From the NCBI RefSeq assembly GCF_030611305.1, contig NZ_JAUWQB010000027.1, positions 1 through 40,783 of the forward strand: DNA of 40,783 nucleotides, read 5' to 3'. This DNA is from Desulfobacula sp. (GTDB taxonomy: Bacteria > Desulfobacterota > Desulfobacteria > Desulfobacterales > Desulfobacteraceae). This document shows, one piece after another, positions 1-7,743 of this stretch. How positions within the stretch are numbered: the stretch's first letter is position 1; each line of letters opens with the position of its first letter. Both the position numbers and the translations under genes were made by a program. The notes under the pieces are model-generated. The model was not told the DNA's origin, searched no databases, and saw only the letters and a list, made by a program, of their open reading frames with translations.

Positions 1-327
1 CATTGAAAGAATGTTGTGTTTTTTGCCTTTAAATTTTGACAGCCCTTCATATCCGGCTATGGCGGTGTCAGCCATAACCTCACCAATCACGGTTTCTCCT
101 TTATGGGCCAGTTTTACATTCTCAACACTGGCACCGGTTACTTCGGCAACCGCCTTTACTCCTTTTACATTCTTTGACCAGATTTCAGCTACACCACCGC
201 CGTATGGATAATAAACGCCGCCGGTTCCGCCTGTACCGATGCTGATAAAGGTTGTCTTTGCAATAGCCACCCCTGTAAAAACCAGGGCTAAAAATATAAT
301 GGATAGAATAATATGCGTTCGTTTCAT
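1..327 (-). CDS. TAXI-family TRAP transporter solute receptor (N-terminal part; runs off the window)
   Basis: Periplasmic binding protein of a TRAP importer, TAXI subfamily. Only the first 109 residues are present; the gene continues past position 1. The start ATG (325-327) is preceded by an AGGAGA ribosome binding site. Residues 1 to about 23 form a signal peptide (MKRTHIILSIIFLALVF, then VAIAK). The mature N-terminus reads FISIGTGGTGGVYYPYGG, the typical TAXI opening with a glycine-rich ligand loop. It lies 23 nt after the lipoprotein gene, in the same orientation, and is probably cotranscribed from the sigma-54 promoter at 850-865. The substrate cannot be read from the sequence; TAXI receptors often bind glutamate or other carboxylates. 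The fused TRAP permease usually found nearby would lie outside the window. Confidence 0.9.
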   Translation of the reverse strand, partial: MKRTHIILSIIFLALVFTGVAIAKTTFISIGTGGTGGVYYPYGGGVAEIWSKNVKGVKAVAEVTGASVENVKLAHKGETVIGEVMADTAIAGYEGLSKFKGKKHNILSM

Positions 328-350
328 TGGGCTAATCTCCTTATCTTAAA

Positions 351-779
351 TTATTTGCTCATGGTTTTGATGATCAGATCGATTTTTCCCGGTGCAGCAA
401 TCACATTCTGTACCGGATATGTGAACTTTGCAGTTTCTCCTGGTTTTATCAAACCTTTCTTGATTTTTCTGGGAAGTAGTCCGCCGACAGCCTTGCCGTT
501 TGCAAGAAAAATATTGACCTTGAACCGCTGGTCTTCATTACTGATGTTTTTGACGGCTACATTAAAATGAAGCGTATTTGCACCAGCCCATTTTTTAATA
601 ACACATGAAAAATTTTCCAAAGAGGCTTCAGGCGCAATTATCTTGTTTAAATCTGAATCTTTGGCACAGGAAAAGACTTCTCCTGGTTTGGGAGTTACCG
701 TCATACATCCGGTCAGGGCAAGCACACCTGCTGCGAAAATTAGCAATAACCATGAAAATTTAATTTTACTTTGATTCAT
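351..779 (-). CDS. Small lipoprotein of unknown function
   Basis: A 142-residue predicted lipoprotein. The start ATG at 777-779 has a TAAGGAGAAT ribosome binding site. An upstream in-frame extension to 854 is possible but would begin inside the sigma-54 promoter, so I reject it. The signal segment SWLLLIFAAGVLALTGC ends in a lipobox (LTGC, Cys25). The mature part is probably a beta-sandwich: it holds hydrophobic alternation and the phrase HFNVAVKNISNEDQRFKVNIFLA, which resembles DUF1425/YcfL-like lipoproteins, although I cannot assign the family firmly. It is the first gene after the sigma-54 promoter and precedes the TAXI receptor, so a role at the envelope with that transporter is inferred. 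Confidence 0.8.
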   Translation of the reverse strand: MNQSKIKFSWLLLIFAAGVLALTGCMTVTPKPGEVFSCAKDSDLNKIIAPEASLENFSCVIKKWAGANTLHFNVAVKNISNEDQRFKVNIFLANGKAVGGLLPRKIKKGLIKPGETAKFTYPVQNVIAAPGKIDLIIKTMSK

Positions 780-849
780 AAGATTCTCCTTATTTAATAA
801 TTGATGGATTTTAGTGCACCCCGTTTTAGGCAATAACTTTATAAATAAC

Positions 850-865
850 TGCAATCATGGTGCCA
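850..865 (-). promoter_or_regulatory. Sigma-54 (-24/-12) promoter
   Basis: Read on the minus strand the sequence is TGGCACCATGATTGCA. It matches the sigma-54 consensus TGGCAC-N5-TTGCA exactly, with the correct GG/GC spacing. It lies 71 nt upstream of the lipoprotein ATG, and 80-140 nt downstream of the repeated half-sites at 951-989. The adjacent operon encodes an NtrC-family activator. Confidence 0.85.
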
Positions 866-950
866 GAGGGCATTTATTTTTTTTTATGTCGTTATTTCAA
901 TAAGTTATTCATGGGGGAGAGGGGATAAACAGGGTAGGGATAAGAAAAGT

Positions 951-989
951 GTGCGGTTTTGTTCCGCACTTTTCGGGCGAAAACCGCAC
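951..989. promoter_or_regulatory. Inverted-repeat enhancer sites (probable binding sites of the adjacent NtrC-type regulator)
   Basis: Three half-sites occur: GTGCGG at 951-956, CCGCAC at 964-969 and CCGCAC at 984-989. The first and second form an inverted repeat with a 7-nt spacer. The first and third form a perfect 10-bp inverted repeat (GTGCGGTTTT / AAAACCGCAC). The sites lie about 90-140 bp upstream of the sigma-54 promoter, where bacterial enhancer-binding proteins normally bind. That the response regulator at 1974-3389 binds here is inferred. Confidence 0.65.
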
Positions 990-1026
990 ATTTTACCGAA
1001 TTCTATTCATTTTCAAGGGAGTGTTA

Positions 1027-1977
1027 TTATCTGACAATCTGGTTGGCCATGACAAGAAGGGACATGGGAATCTGGATATTGATTATTCTGGCAGTCTTCA
1101 TATTCACTGAAATATGATAGTGATCAAGGACAGAAGAGGGAATATCCGAAGGGTTCCTCCCGTTTAAAATCAGTATGGCTTTTTGGGCCGCTATTCTGCC
1201 CAGTTCATAATATTTAGGGACAAAGCCCAGCAGGACAGAGTCTTCAGGAACCATGCTCCCGACTGAAGACAGGGACGGTATCTTGTATCCGTTTACCTTT
1301 TCCATGATTTCCTTCCCCAAAAACTTTATCATGGAATCTGCCGGGAGAAAAACCGCGTCAACGTTGTCTTTCATCTGGGGCAGAATTTTTAAAATGTCCT
1401 GTTTCCGGGAAATTCTATATTCTTTGAGAGAAAAATTAAGCAGGTTTTCCAGCCGTTTTACATTGTTTCTTTGAAAAATGGAATTCTGCTCTTTGGGGTT
1501 ATAAATGATTCCCAGTTTTTTATAATTAATGACTTTTTTTAAGGTCTTTAGTTGGTTTATTACTGATACCTTGTTGCTGGCACCGGTGGCATTATTTTTG
1601 GAGCTCTCCCAGCTGGCAATGATTCCTGATCCAACCGGGCGGCTGACAATATTAAAAACAACAGGCGTATCCTTAATCCTCAATAAAACAGACTTGGTAG
1701 CTGTTGTGCCAAAAACATAGATGATATCGACCGGGTTGCTTTGAATCTGTGTTATGATTTTTTGGAGTCGAAAATTATCCTGATCCGCATTATATTTGGT
1801 CAATACTATGTCATAAGTGCTTTTATTCAGTTCATCAATAAAGCCTTTTTCAGCAATTGTTTCACCGCGCCACGTAATCATTGCAATGCAGTACTCTTTT
1901 GCAAAGAGGGGTCCGGGAGCAATAATAAAAAAAAACAGACCCAAAATACATGGGATAAAGAAAAATAAACGGATCAT
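1027..1977 (-). CDS. Periplasmic ABC-type substrate-binding protein (TrpX/ABC_sub_bind family)
   Basis: A 316-residue exported protein. An N-terminal signal segment (FFFIPCILGLFFFIIAPGPLFAKE) is followed by the two-lobe fold of the ABC_sub_bind family (PF04392-like). Typical landmarks are the first-lobe segment VDIIYVFGTTATKSVL, then PVVFNIVSRPVGSGI, KKLGIIYNPKEQNS, VDAVFLPADSM and the final AAQKAILILNGRNPSDIP. The ATG overlaps the stop of the response regulator by 4 nt (ATGA). No ABC permease or ATPase lies next to it. This third gene of a two-component operon may therefore act as a periplasmic ligand-presenting sensor subunit rather than as a transporter receptor; that role is inferred. Confidence 0.8.
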   Translation of the reverse strand: MIRLFFFIPCILGLFFFIIAPGPLFAKEYCIAMITWRGETIAEKGFIDELNKSTYDIVLTKYNADQDNFRLQKIITQIQSNPVDIIYVFGTTATKSVLLRIKDTPVVFNIVSRPVGSGIIASWESSKNNATGASNKVSVINQLKTLKKVINYKKLGIIYNPKEQNSIFQRNNVKRLENLLNFSLKEYRISRKQDILKILPQMKDNVDAVFLPADSMIKFLGKEIMEKVNGYKIPSLSSVGSMVPEDSVLLGFVPKYYELGRIAAQKAILILNGRNPSDIPSSVLDHYHISVNMKTARIINIQIPMSLLVMANQIVR

Positions 1978-3389
1978 TTACCCTTCCTTTTGTTTTCCTT
2001 TTGGTATTTTTTTATCCTGCGTGTCAGGGAATGCCGGCTGATGTCAAGCAGGCGGGCCGCCAGGGTCTTGTTTCCTTTTGTCTTTTTTAAGACATCATCA
2101 ATGATTTGTTTTTCAACTTCTAACAATACTGTATCAATGGGAGTACTCTTTTTTCCCTGGGCATGATTTGTCGGGCCCTGAAATTTTAATTCCGGAATTC
2201 CAGATTTTTTATATTCGAGTATTTCCCGGGGAAGAAGACTTTTATCAACCGTATCTCCCCTACAGAATATAACAGCCCGTTCAATGACATTTCTTAGTTC
2301 CCTGACATTGCCATACCAGGGGTAGGCATTAAAGATGTCCTCAACTTCAGGCAGCAGGGTTTTGGGAATCTTTCCCATATCTCTGGAGAATTCCTCCAGA
2401 AAGTAATTGCTCAACGCCAGGATATCATCTTTTCGTTCCCTTAAAGGAGGCGCATGAATGGAAACAACATTTAAACGGTAATAAAGGTCATTTCTGAATT
2501 TTTTCTTTTCAATTGCCTTTATAAGGTCCTGGTTTGTAGCGGCAATGATTCTGACATCCACTTCAATATCCTTACCGCTGCCAAGCCGTTTGAACTGTTT
2601 TTTTTCCAGGAATGTCAGCAGTTTGGCCTGGATAGACATGGACATTTCTGCAATCTCGTCAAGGAAGACAGTCCCATTGTCTGCAATCTCCAATAGCCCT
2701 TTTTTGGACTGTTTTGCATCTGTGAACGCCCCTTTTTCATACCCGAAAAGTTCGCTTTCAATTAAATTTTCCGGTAGAGTGGCGCAGTTAATTTCCATAA
2801 AAGGGGCTTTTTTTCTTTTACTTTTAAAATGAATTGCACTTGCAACAAGTTCCTTGCCTGTGCCGCTCTCTCCTAAGACAAGCACAGTGGTATGATCGGT
2901 TTTGGAAAGGATTTCAATCTGTTTGTATATCTCCATCATTTTATCACTCTGGCCCACAAGGTCGCAGAACCGGTATATCTTGCGCTGCTGGTACCTCAGG
3001 TATTCAACTTCCCTTTTTAGTACCTGGCCCTTAATGGCCTGCCCCACCAGTTTTTTTAATTCTTCCAGCTCAAAGGGTTTGTTGATAAAGTGAAAAGCCC
3101 CGCATTTGACCGCTTCAACCGTGATTTTTGTGTCTCCGAATGCTGTCATGATAATCACGGCAATCTCAGGGTTATATACCCTGATTTTTTTTAAGACCTC
3201 GATTCCATTTATTCCCGGCAGTCTTAAGTCCAGAAGCACAACAGCAGGATCGAAATCTGAAATTACTTCAAGGGCCTGTTCTCCACTGTTTGAAATTTTT
3301 ACAAGGTAGCCGTCTTCTTCAAAGTCCATTTTTAATGACCGGCAAAGAATTTTTTCATCATCGACAATTAAAACTCTTTCTTGTGTCAT
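1974..3389 (-). CDS. NtrC-family response regulator, sigma-54 activator
   Basis: A 471-residue regulator with three domains. The receiver domain (about 1-120) has acidic pocket DD at 10-11, phosphoacceptor Asp54 (LLDLRLPG) and the conserved Lys in FINKPFE. The AAA+ domain (about 140-370) has Walker A GESGTGKE, the sigma-54 contact loop as GAFTDA instead of the commoner GAFTGA, Walker B GTVFLDEI and arginine-finger region LRERKDDI. A C-terminal Fis-type helix-turn-helix (LAARLLDISRHSLTRRIKKY) is at about 440-465. It overlaps the kinase gene upstream and the binding-protein gene downstream by 4 nt each, so the three should be translationally coupled. The most likely target is the sigma-54 promoter at 850-865. 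Confidence 0.92.
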   Translation of the reverse strand: MTQERVLIVDDEKILCRSLKMDFEEDGYLVKISNSGEQALEVISDFDPAVVLLDLRLPGINGIEVLKKIRVYNPEIAVIIMTAFGDTKITVEAVKCGAFHFINKPFELEELKKLVGQAIKGQVLKREVEYLRYQQRKIYRFCDLVGQSDKMMEIYKQIEILSKTDHTTVLVLGESGTGKELVASAIHFKSKRKKAPFMEINCATLPENLIESELFGYEKGAFTDAKQSKKGLLEIADNGTVFLDEIAEMSMSIQAKLLTFLEKKQFKRLGSGKDIEVDVRIIAATNQDLIKAIEKKKFRNDLYYRLNVVSIHAPPLRERKDDILALSNYFLEEFSRDMGKIPKTLLPEVEDIFNAYPWYGNVRELRNVIERAVIFCRGDTVDKSLLPREILEYKKSGIPELKFQGPTNHAQGKKSTPIDTVLLEVEKQIIDDVLKKTKGNKTLAARLLDISRHSLTRRIKKYQKENKRKGK

Positions 3390-5683
3390 GTTTTTACTTC
3401 CTTTTTACTTGGTTTTTTTAAAGGTGGTTCAGACAAAGTACCTCGGGATTCATCAGCCATGGGGATAATCAGGGTGACGCGACACCCCCTGCCTTCTTTG
3501 CTGTCAATATAAATATACGCATTATTTTTTTCTAAAAGTTTATGGGCGATGGAAAGCCCTAAACCCGTACCATTGGGATCGGTTGTGAAAAAGGGATTAA
3601 ATACTTTTAAGAGATTTTCTTCTTTTATTCCCGAACCGGTATCCGTAAAAGAGACGGCCATATATTCATTTTCCATTGAGAAGCCTGGATCAAAGGACTG
3701 GGCAATTTTTTCCTTGATTCTCTCCTGGTCCATTATCCTCTTGATAGAAATGGTCAGGGTGCCGCCCCCGGGCATGGCATTCACAGCATTCAGCATCAGA
3801 TTTAAAAATACCTGTTGAATTTGTTCCCTGTCAAGGAAGGCACTTGGGATCTCATGATCATATTTTTGAACAATTTTGATATTCAGTTTTTTTATTTTTT
3901 CCATTAAAAGATCAAGGGTCTTTTCAAGTACAATTTTGATATCCATAGGTATAGGAAAGGAAGGGGCAGGGCCTGAGAATTTTAAAAGATCCGTAACAAT
4001 TTCATTGAGCCGGTCTATCTCGCTTAAAACCCCTTCAATGAGAAGTAGTTGTGAGGGGTCCGTCAATTTTTTTGCCAATACCTGGATACTTGTTTTCATC
4101 CCTGCAAGGGGATTTCTGATCTCATGGGCAATCCCGGCAGATAATTCTCCTAAAGAGGCCAGTTTATCAACCCTCATCATCAATTCTTCCATTCGTTTTC
4201 TAAGGGTAACATCTCTGATGTCGGCAATGGCACCGATGACTTTGCCTCCACTCTCATTGAGCAAAGAGGTGTTGATTTCAATGAAAACAGGTTCGCCTTG
4301 TTGATCGAAAAAATCTAGAACCTGGTGTCCTATTTTTTCTTTTTTCCCAAGGGTCAACATTAACAGAGCCAGGGCTTTTTTTATGCCGGCAGGAATGTTT
4401 TCCTGGTCCTTGCTGCCAATACGCCCGGAGAATGATAAGATTTTTTGGGCGCTTTTGTTAATCGAGGTTAACTCTCCTTTGCGGTTCACGGTAATAATAC
4501 CGCTGGACACACTTCTGAAAATATCATCATTAAATGTTTTGAGCTCAACAATCTCCTGCATACTTGTTTTTAACCTGGCAGCCATCTTGTTGAATTCTCT
4601 TGCAAGTCCCTGGAGTTCATCTGATGATTCCACTCTGATTGTCTGATCCAGATCTCCTGCTCCAATGGCCCTGGCACCTGTGATCAATTGGCTGATGGGC
4701 TGGGTCAGGCTTTTTACAAACAGGAGTGAAACAAAAATAATCAGGGTAATGATCAAGGCGCTGAAGGTCATCATGCTCTGCCGAAGTTTAATTATATCAG
4801 CCATAAATTCTGAGTGTTGCAATGTAATGCCCACACTCCAGTTTTTAATCCTGCACGGTGTGAACACTATATATTTTTTTCTTTTTTTAAAAAGGTAATC
4901 TCCAAACCCGCGTTCTCCCGACTCCATTTTTTTTATAATGTGTGCAAGTTTTTCATCTTCATTTTCAAGAAAGGTGTTTTTTAAATTGAGACTCTGATCC
5001 GGATGGTATATGAGATATCCTTTGTCATTGATCAGGAAAGAATACCCCTGGGTGCCGATTTTTAAACTTGACACAAATAAGGTAAAGGAGGACAGTTTGA
5101 TTTCAAAGACAAGGATCCCCACAGGTTTTGTCTTATCTTCAAAATCATACACCTTTTTTGAAAGGATCAAAAAGGAATCGGCAAAGGATTCATTCATGAT
5201 GATGTCTGATAAAAACATGTCTTTTTCAAGCGCGGTATCGAACCAGTCAGGGGTATTAAACAAGCCGGATTTTTTATTGCTGTCCCGGGGGACGGTTAAT
5301 ATGGATTTGCCCTGAAGATTGATCAGGTGAATCTGTTTATAGTATTGGTTCTTTTGTTCATATTCTTCCATAAGTCTTTTGGCCGTATCAAGTTTTTGAC
5401 CAAATTCATACTGGAGAAAAGAAAGCTGAATAAAGGGGAAATTTGACAGCAGATCTATATCTTTTTCAACGACTTCGAAAAACGTATCAATCTGTTGGGC
5501 GGTTTTGTCTGCAAGATTGCCCAATTGTTCGCTGGTCTGTAATAAGAGTGCGTTTGATGCACTGTTATAGGCAAAGAACCCCACAATAATCAGCGGCATC
5601 AAACCTAAAATGACAAAGATGGCAATAAACTTTGAGCGGATGCTGGAAAACAGATAATCCAGTGAAAAAAAATTGCTTTTCAA
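3386..5683 (-). CDS. Membrane sensor histidine kinase (Cache-HAMP-PAS-HisKA-HATPase)
   Basis: A 765-residue kinase. A first membrane helix (FIAIFVILGLMPLIIVGFFAY) is followed by an extracytoplasmic Cache-like sensor of about 260 residues, including the motif GTQGYSFLINDKGYLIYHP. A second helix (TFSALIITLIIFVSLLFV), a HAMP linker and a PAS domain (DDIFRSVSSGIITVNRKGEL) follow. The H-box is ELSAGIAHEIRNPLAGM, and the ATPase boxes are N (FLNLMLNAVNAMPGGG), G1 (FTDTGSGI) and G2 (GTGLGLSIAHKLLE). The start is a TTG at 5681-5683 after a GGGGGTG element. It is the first gene of the sensor operon and partner of the overlapping NtrC-type regulator. The ligand is unknown; a small organic acid taken up by the TAXI system would fit. 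Confidence 0.92.
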   Translation of the reverse strand: MKSNFFSLDYLFSSIRSKFIAIFVILGLMPLIIVGFFAYNSASNALLLQTSEQLGNLADKTAQQIDTFFEVVEKDIDLLSNFPFIQLSFLQYEFGQKLDTAKRLMEEYEQKNQYYKQIHLINLQGKSILTVPRDSNKKSGLFNTPDWFDTALEKDMFLSDIIMNESFADSFLILSKKVYDFEDKTKPVGILVFEIKLSSFTLFVSSLKIGTQGYSFLINDKGYLIYHPDQSLNLKNTFLENEDEKLAHIIKKMESGERGFGDYLFKKRKKYIVFTPCRIKNWSVGITLQHSEFMADIIKLRQSMMTFSALIITLIIFVSLLFVKSLTQPISQLITGARAIGAGDLDQTIRVESSDELQGLAREFNKMAARLKTSMQEIVELKTFNDDIFRSVSSGIITVNRKGELTSINKSAQKILSFSGRIGSKDQENIPAGIKKALALLMLTLGKKEKIGHQVLDFFDQQGEPVFIEINTSLLNESGGKVIGAIADIRDVTLRKRMEELMMRVDKLASLGELSAGIAHEIRNPLAGMKTSIQVLAKKLTDPSQLLLIEGVLSEIDRLNEIVTDLLKFSGPAPSFPIPMDIKIVLEKTLDLLMEKIKKLNIKIVQKYDHEIPSAFLDREQIQQVFLNLMLNAVNAMPGGGTLTISIKRIMDQERIKEKIAQSFDPGFSMENEYMAVSFTDTGSGIKEENLLKVFNPFFTTDPNGTGLGLSIAHKLLEKNNAYIYIDSKEGRGCRVTLIIPMADESRGTLSEPPLKKPSKKEVKT

Positions 5684-5768
5684 GTAACACCCCCATGGTA
5701 TTTTAAGCTTGTCAAGTGTGCCTCTATATAGTTTGGTTACTACCTGTCCCAGGGATAGTCAATTAAAA

Positions 5769-5843
5769 AAGCCCTCTATTTGATATAAATCAAAATAGAG
5801 GGCTTCAATATGTTAAAAGGTTGAAAACAATAAATTTTCAACC
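5769..5843 (-). terminator. Tandem terminator hairpins after the TRAP operon
   Basis: Two inverted repeats follow the dctM stop in the minus direction. The first is at 5819-5843 (GGTTGAAAA / TTTTCAACC). The second is at 5770-5804 (AGCCCTCTATTTGAT paired with ATCAAAATAGAGGGCT, one bulge). The second is followed by a run of six T on the minus strand (5765-5770), as in a Rho-independent terminator. It separates the TRAP genes from the kinase operon that continues in the same direction. Confidence 0.8.
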
Positions 5844-5851
5844 TTGCAAGG

Positions 5852-7168
5852 TCAATACATGAGTTGGGGTAAAAACAGTATGATTTTTGGAAAGATGATC
5901 AGGATGATTACACCGACAACAACAGCGATAAGGAAAGGGAAGATACCTTTGAATATTTTTTCCAAAGGGATTTCCTGATCCAGTACATTTTTTGCAACCC
6001 CATAGACGACATATACGTTAATACCAACCGGGGGTGTGATAACCCCCATTTCAGTCACCATAACGATAATGATGCCAAACCAGATGGGATCATATCCAAG
6101 TTCCATGACAACCGGGAAGAAAATGGGTACGGTTAAGGTGACAAAAGCCAGGGCATCCATAAAACAGCCACCGATGAAATAGATCATAATGATGATCGCC
6201 ATGACCAGGAACGGTGCCATTTGAAGTTCACTGACCCAGCCGGCAATTTCAAAAGGAATTCTTGTGACGGCTAAAAATTTTCCAAAAATAACCGCACCGG
6301 CAATGAGCATCATGACCATGCACGAGGTTCTCAAAGTTTCCATCAGAGACTTGATAAATCCAGCCCAGGTGATCTGTTTTCTTATTATTGCAATGACAAG
6401 TATACCGAAAGCACCTATTGCGGCCGCTTCCGTCGGTGTAAAAAGACCGATGAAAATACCGCCGATAACAAGTATAAATACTGCCAGTGTCTCACCAAGA
6501 CCCAGCAATGCCTTGAATTTTTCTGCCCATGTAAATTTTTCACCGCAAGGGCCTTGTTCCGGATTAATACTGCAACGGATATATATTGTAATGATAAATA
6601 ATATAGTAACAAGCAGGGCCGGGAAAATTCCGGCAACAAATAATTGACCGATGGACTGCTCTGTCAAAATACCGTAAATGATCAGGACAACACTGGGGGG
6701 CATGATCATACCGATTCCGCCGCCGGATGCAACAGATCCTGTGGCAAGTTCATCATCATAATTATAGCGTTTCATTTCAGGAAGACCCACCGTTGCCATG
6801 GTTGCTGCTGTTGCAGGGCTGGATCCGCAGACCGCACCAAAAGCTGTGCACGCGGATACTGTTGCCATGGCAAGCCCCCCCCTGGTACTTCCCATGAACT
6901 TGTAGCCGACGTCATAAAGACGCTTGCTGATTCCCGAGTTAAACCCTAACTGCCCCATGAGGATGAATAAAGGGATTGTTGTTAAATCGTATGATCCAAA
7001 GACGTCATACACATTTCTGGACAAAAGAACCAGGCCGGCATTGGGTGTAACCATGGTGCTGAATCCAACAAAGCCGACTATGGCCATAACAAATGCAACA
7101 GGCATTCTTGTCAGAAACATGAGGATCATGATGACTATACCGATGATGCCAATAATTGTTGGACTCAT
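5852..7168 (-). CDS. dctM: TRAP transporter large permease (DctM)
   Basis: A 438-residue membrane protein of the DctM/TRAP large-subunit family, with about 12 hydrophobic segments. Family landmarks are the N-terminal TRMPVAFVMAIVGFVGF, then TTIPLFILMGQLGFNSGIS, GAVCGSSPATAATMATVGLPEM, the loop GGGIGMIMPPSVVLIIYG, FTPTEAAAIGAFG, and the C-terminal VTEMGVITPPVGINVYVV. It forms the Na+-driven translocation channel. It overlaps dctQ by 4 nt (ATGA), so the two membrane subunits are translationally coupled. The length is normal. The substrate is unknown; its position beside the aromatic cluster and shared promoter elements suggest an aromatic or dicarboxylic acid. Confidence 0.95.
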   Translation of the reverse strand: MSPTIIGIIGIVIMILMFLTRMPVAFVMAIVGFVGFSTMVTPNAGLVLLSRNVYDVFGSYDLTTIPLFILMGQLGFNSGISKRLYDVGYKFMGSTRGGLAMATVSACTAFGAVCGSSPATAATMATVGLPEMKRYNYDDELATGSVASGGGIGMIMPPSVVLIIYGILTEQSIGQLFVAGIFPALLVTILFIITIYIRCSINPEQGPCGEKFTWAEKFKALLGLGETLAVFILVIGGIFIGLFTPTEAAAIGAFGILVIAIIRKQITWAGFIKSLMETLRTSCMVMMLIAGAVIFGKFLAVTRIPFEIAGWVSELQMAPFLVMAIIIMIYFIGGCFMDALAFVTLTVPIFFPVVMELGYDPIWFGIIIVMVTEMGVITPPVGINVYVVYGVAKNVLDQEIPLEKIFKGIFPFLIAVVVGVIILIIFPKIILFLPQLMY

Positions 7169-7659
7169 TTTGTTTTTAATTCTTTCAATTGCTTTATATC
7201 TTTTAAAATAGTCTCTATAATGGTAACAGAGAAGACCAGTAAACCGAAAGCGAGCAGGTATATAATGTAATAAATGGGGAATTCCAGGTTCATGGAGACT
7301 TCTCCTGTTTCACGTATATCATTTGCATAAAGAAACATCTGCCAGGTCACAAGGCAGAACAGAAAAAGGCTTAAGGTTCGGGTGAAAAGATCAATGATAA
7401 GCTGTGTTTTTTTAGACAGCAGCCGGACCAGTATTTCTACACCAACATGCCCTTCCACCTTATAAGTATAAGGCAAAGCCGCGGCCACAACAAGAGTGGC
7501 CAGAAAACCGACAAGCTCAACAGAGCCGAATATGGGATGCTTGAAAAAACGACCGATCACATCAACAACAGTCAACAGCATCATGGCGGTCAGGGCAGAC
7601 ACGCCGATGATTTTTAACAGATCGGAAAATTTGTCCAGTGTTTTGGAGAGATTGTTCAT
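7165..7659 (-). CDS. dctQ: TRAP transporter small permease (DctQ)
   Basis: A 164-residue protein with four predicted membrane helices (IIGVSALTAMMLLTVVDVIGRF; VELVGFLATLVVAAALPYTY; RTLSLFLFCLVTWQMFLYA; IIYLLAFGLLVFSVTIIET). The pattern VDVIGRFF followed by GSVELVGFL is typical of DctQ. I choose the ATG at 7657-7659 (MNNLSKTLDKF). A longer reading to 7719 would run through the perfect palindrome at 7686-7725 and adds residues unlike the family. It links the receptor-docked substrate to DctM. The gene lies 84 nt after dctP. Confidence 0.88.
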   Translation of the reverse strand: MNNLSKTLDKFSDLLKIIGVSALTAMMLLTVVDVIGRFFKHPIFGSVELVGFLATLVVAAALPYTYKVEGHVGVEILVRLLSKKTQLIIDLFTRTLSLFLFCLVTWQMFLYANDIRETGEVSMNLEFPIYYIIYLLAFGLLVFSVTIIETILKDIKQLKELKTK

Positions 7660-7685
7660 AATAGCCTGCTTAAAAATTAAACTAT

Positions 7686-7725
7686 CAATAAATGACCGGG
7701 TTTGATCAAACCCGGTCATTTATTG
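7686..7725. repeat. 40-nt perfect palindrome between dctP and dctQ
   Basis: Every base from 7686 to 7725 is self-complementary around TTTGATCAAA, giving CAATAAATGACCGGG on one arm and its exact complement on the other. In RNA it would form a very stable hairpin just after the dctP stop. Such hairpins commonly cause partial termination or 3' protection, so that the receptor is made in excess over the membrane subunits. It could also act as a DNA operator. Confidence 0.8.
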
Positions 7726-7743
7726 TGAATGAATATTTAAATA

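Noticed and set aside
3876-4304. 142-aa open frame on the plus strand
   Set aside because: Lies wholly antisense to the histidine kinase PAS/HisKA region, with no ribosome site and no recognisable family.
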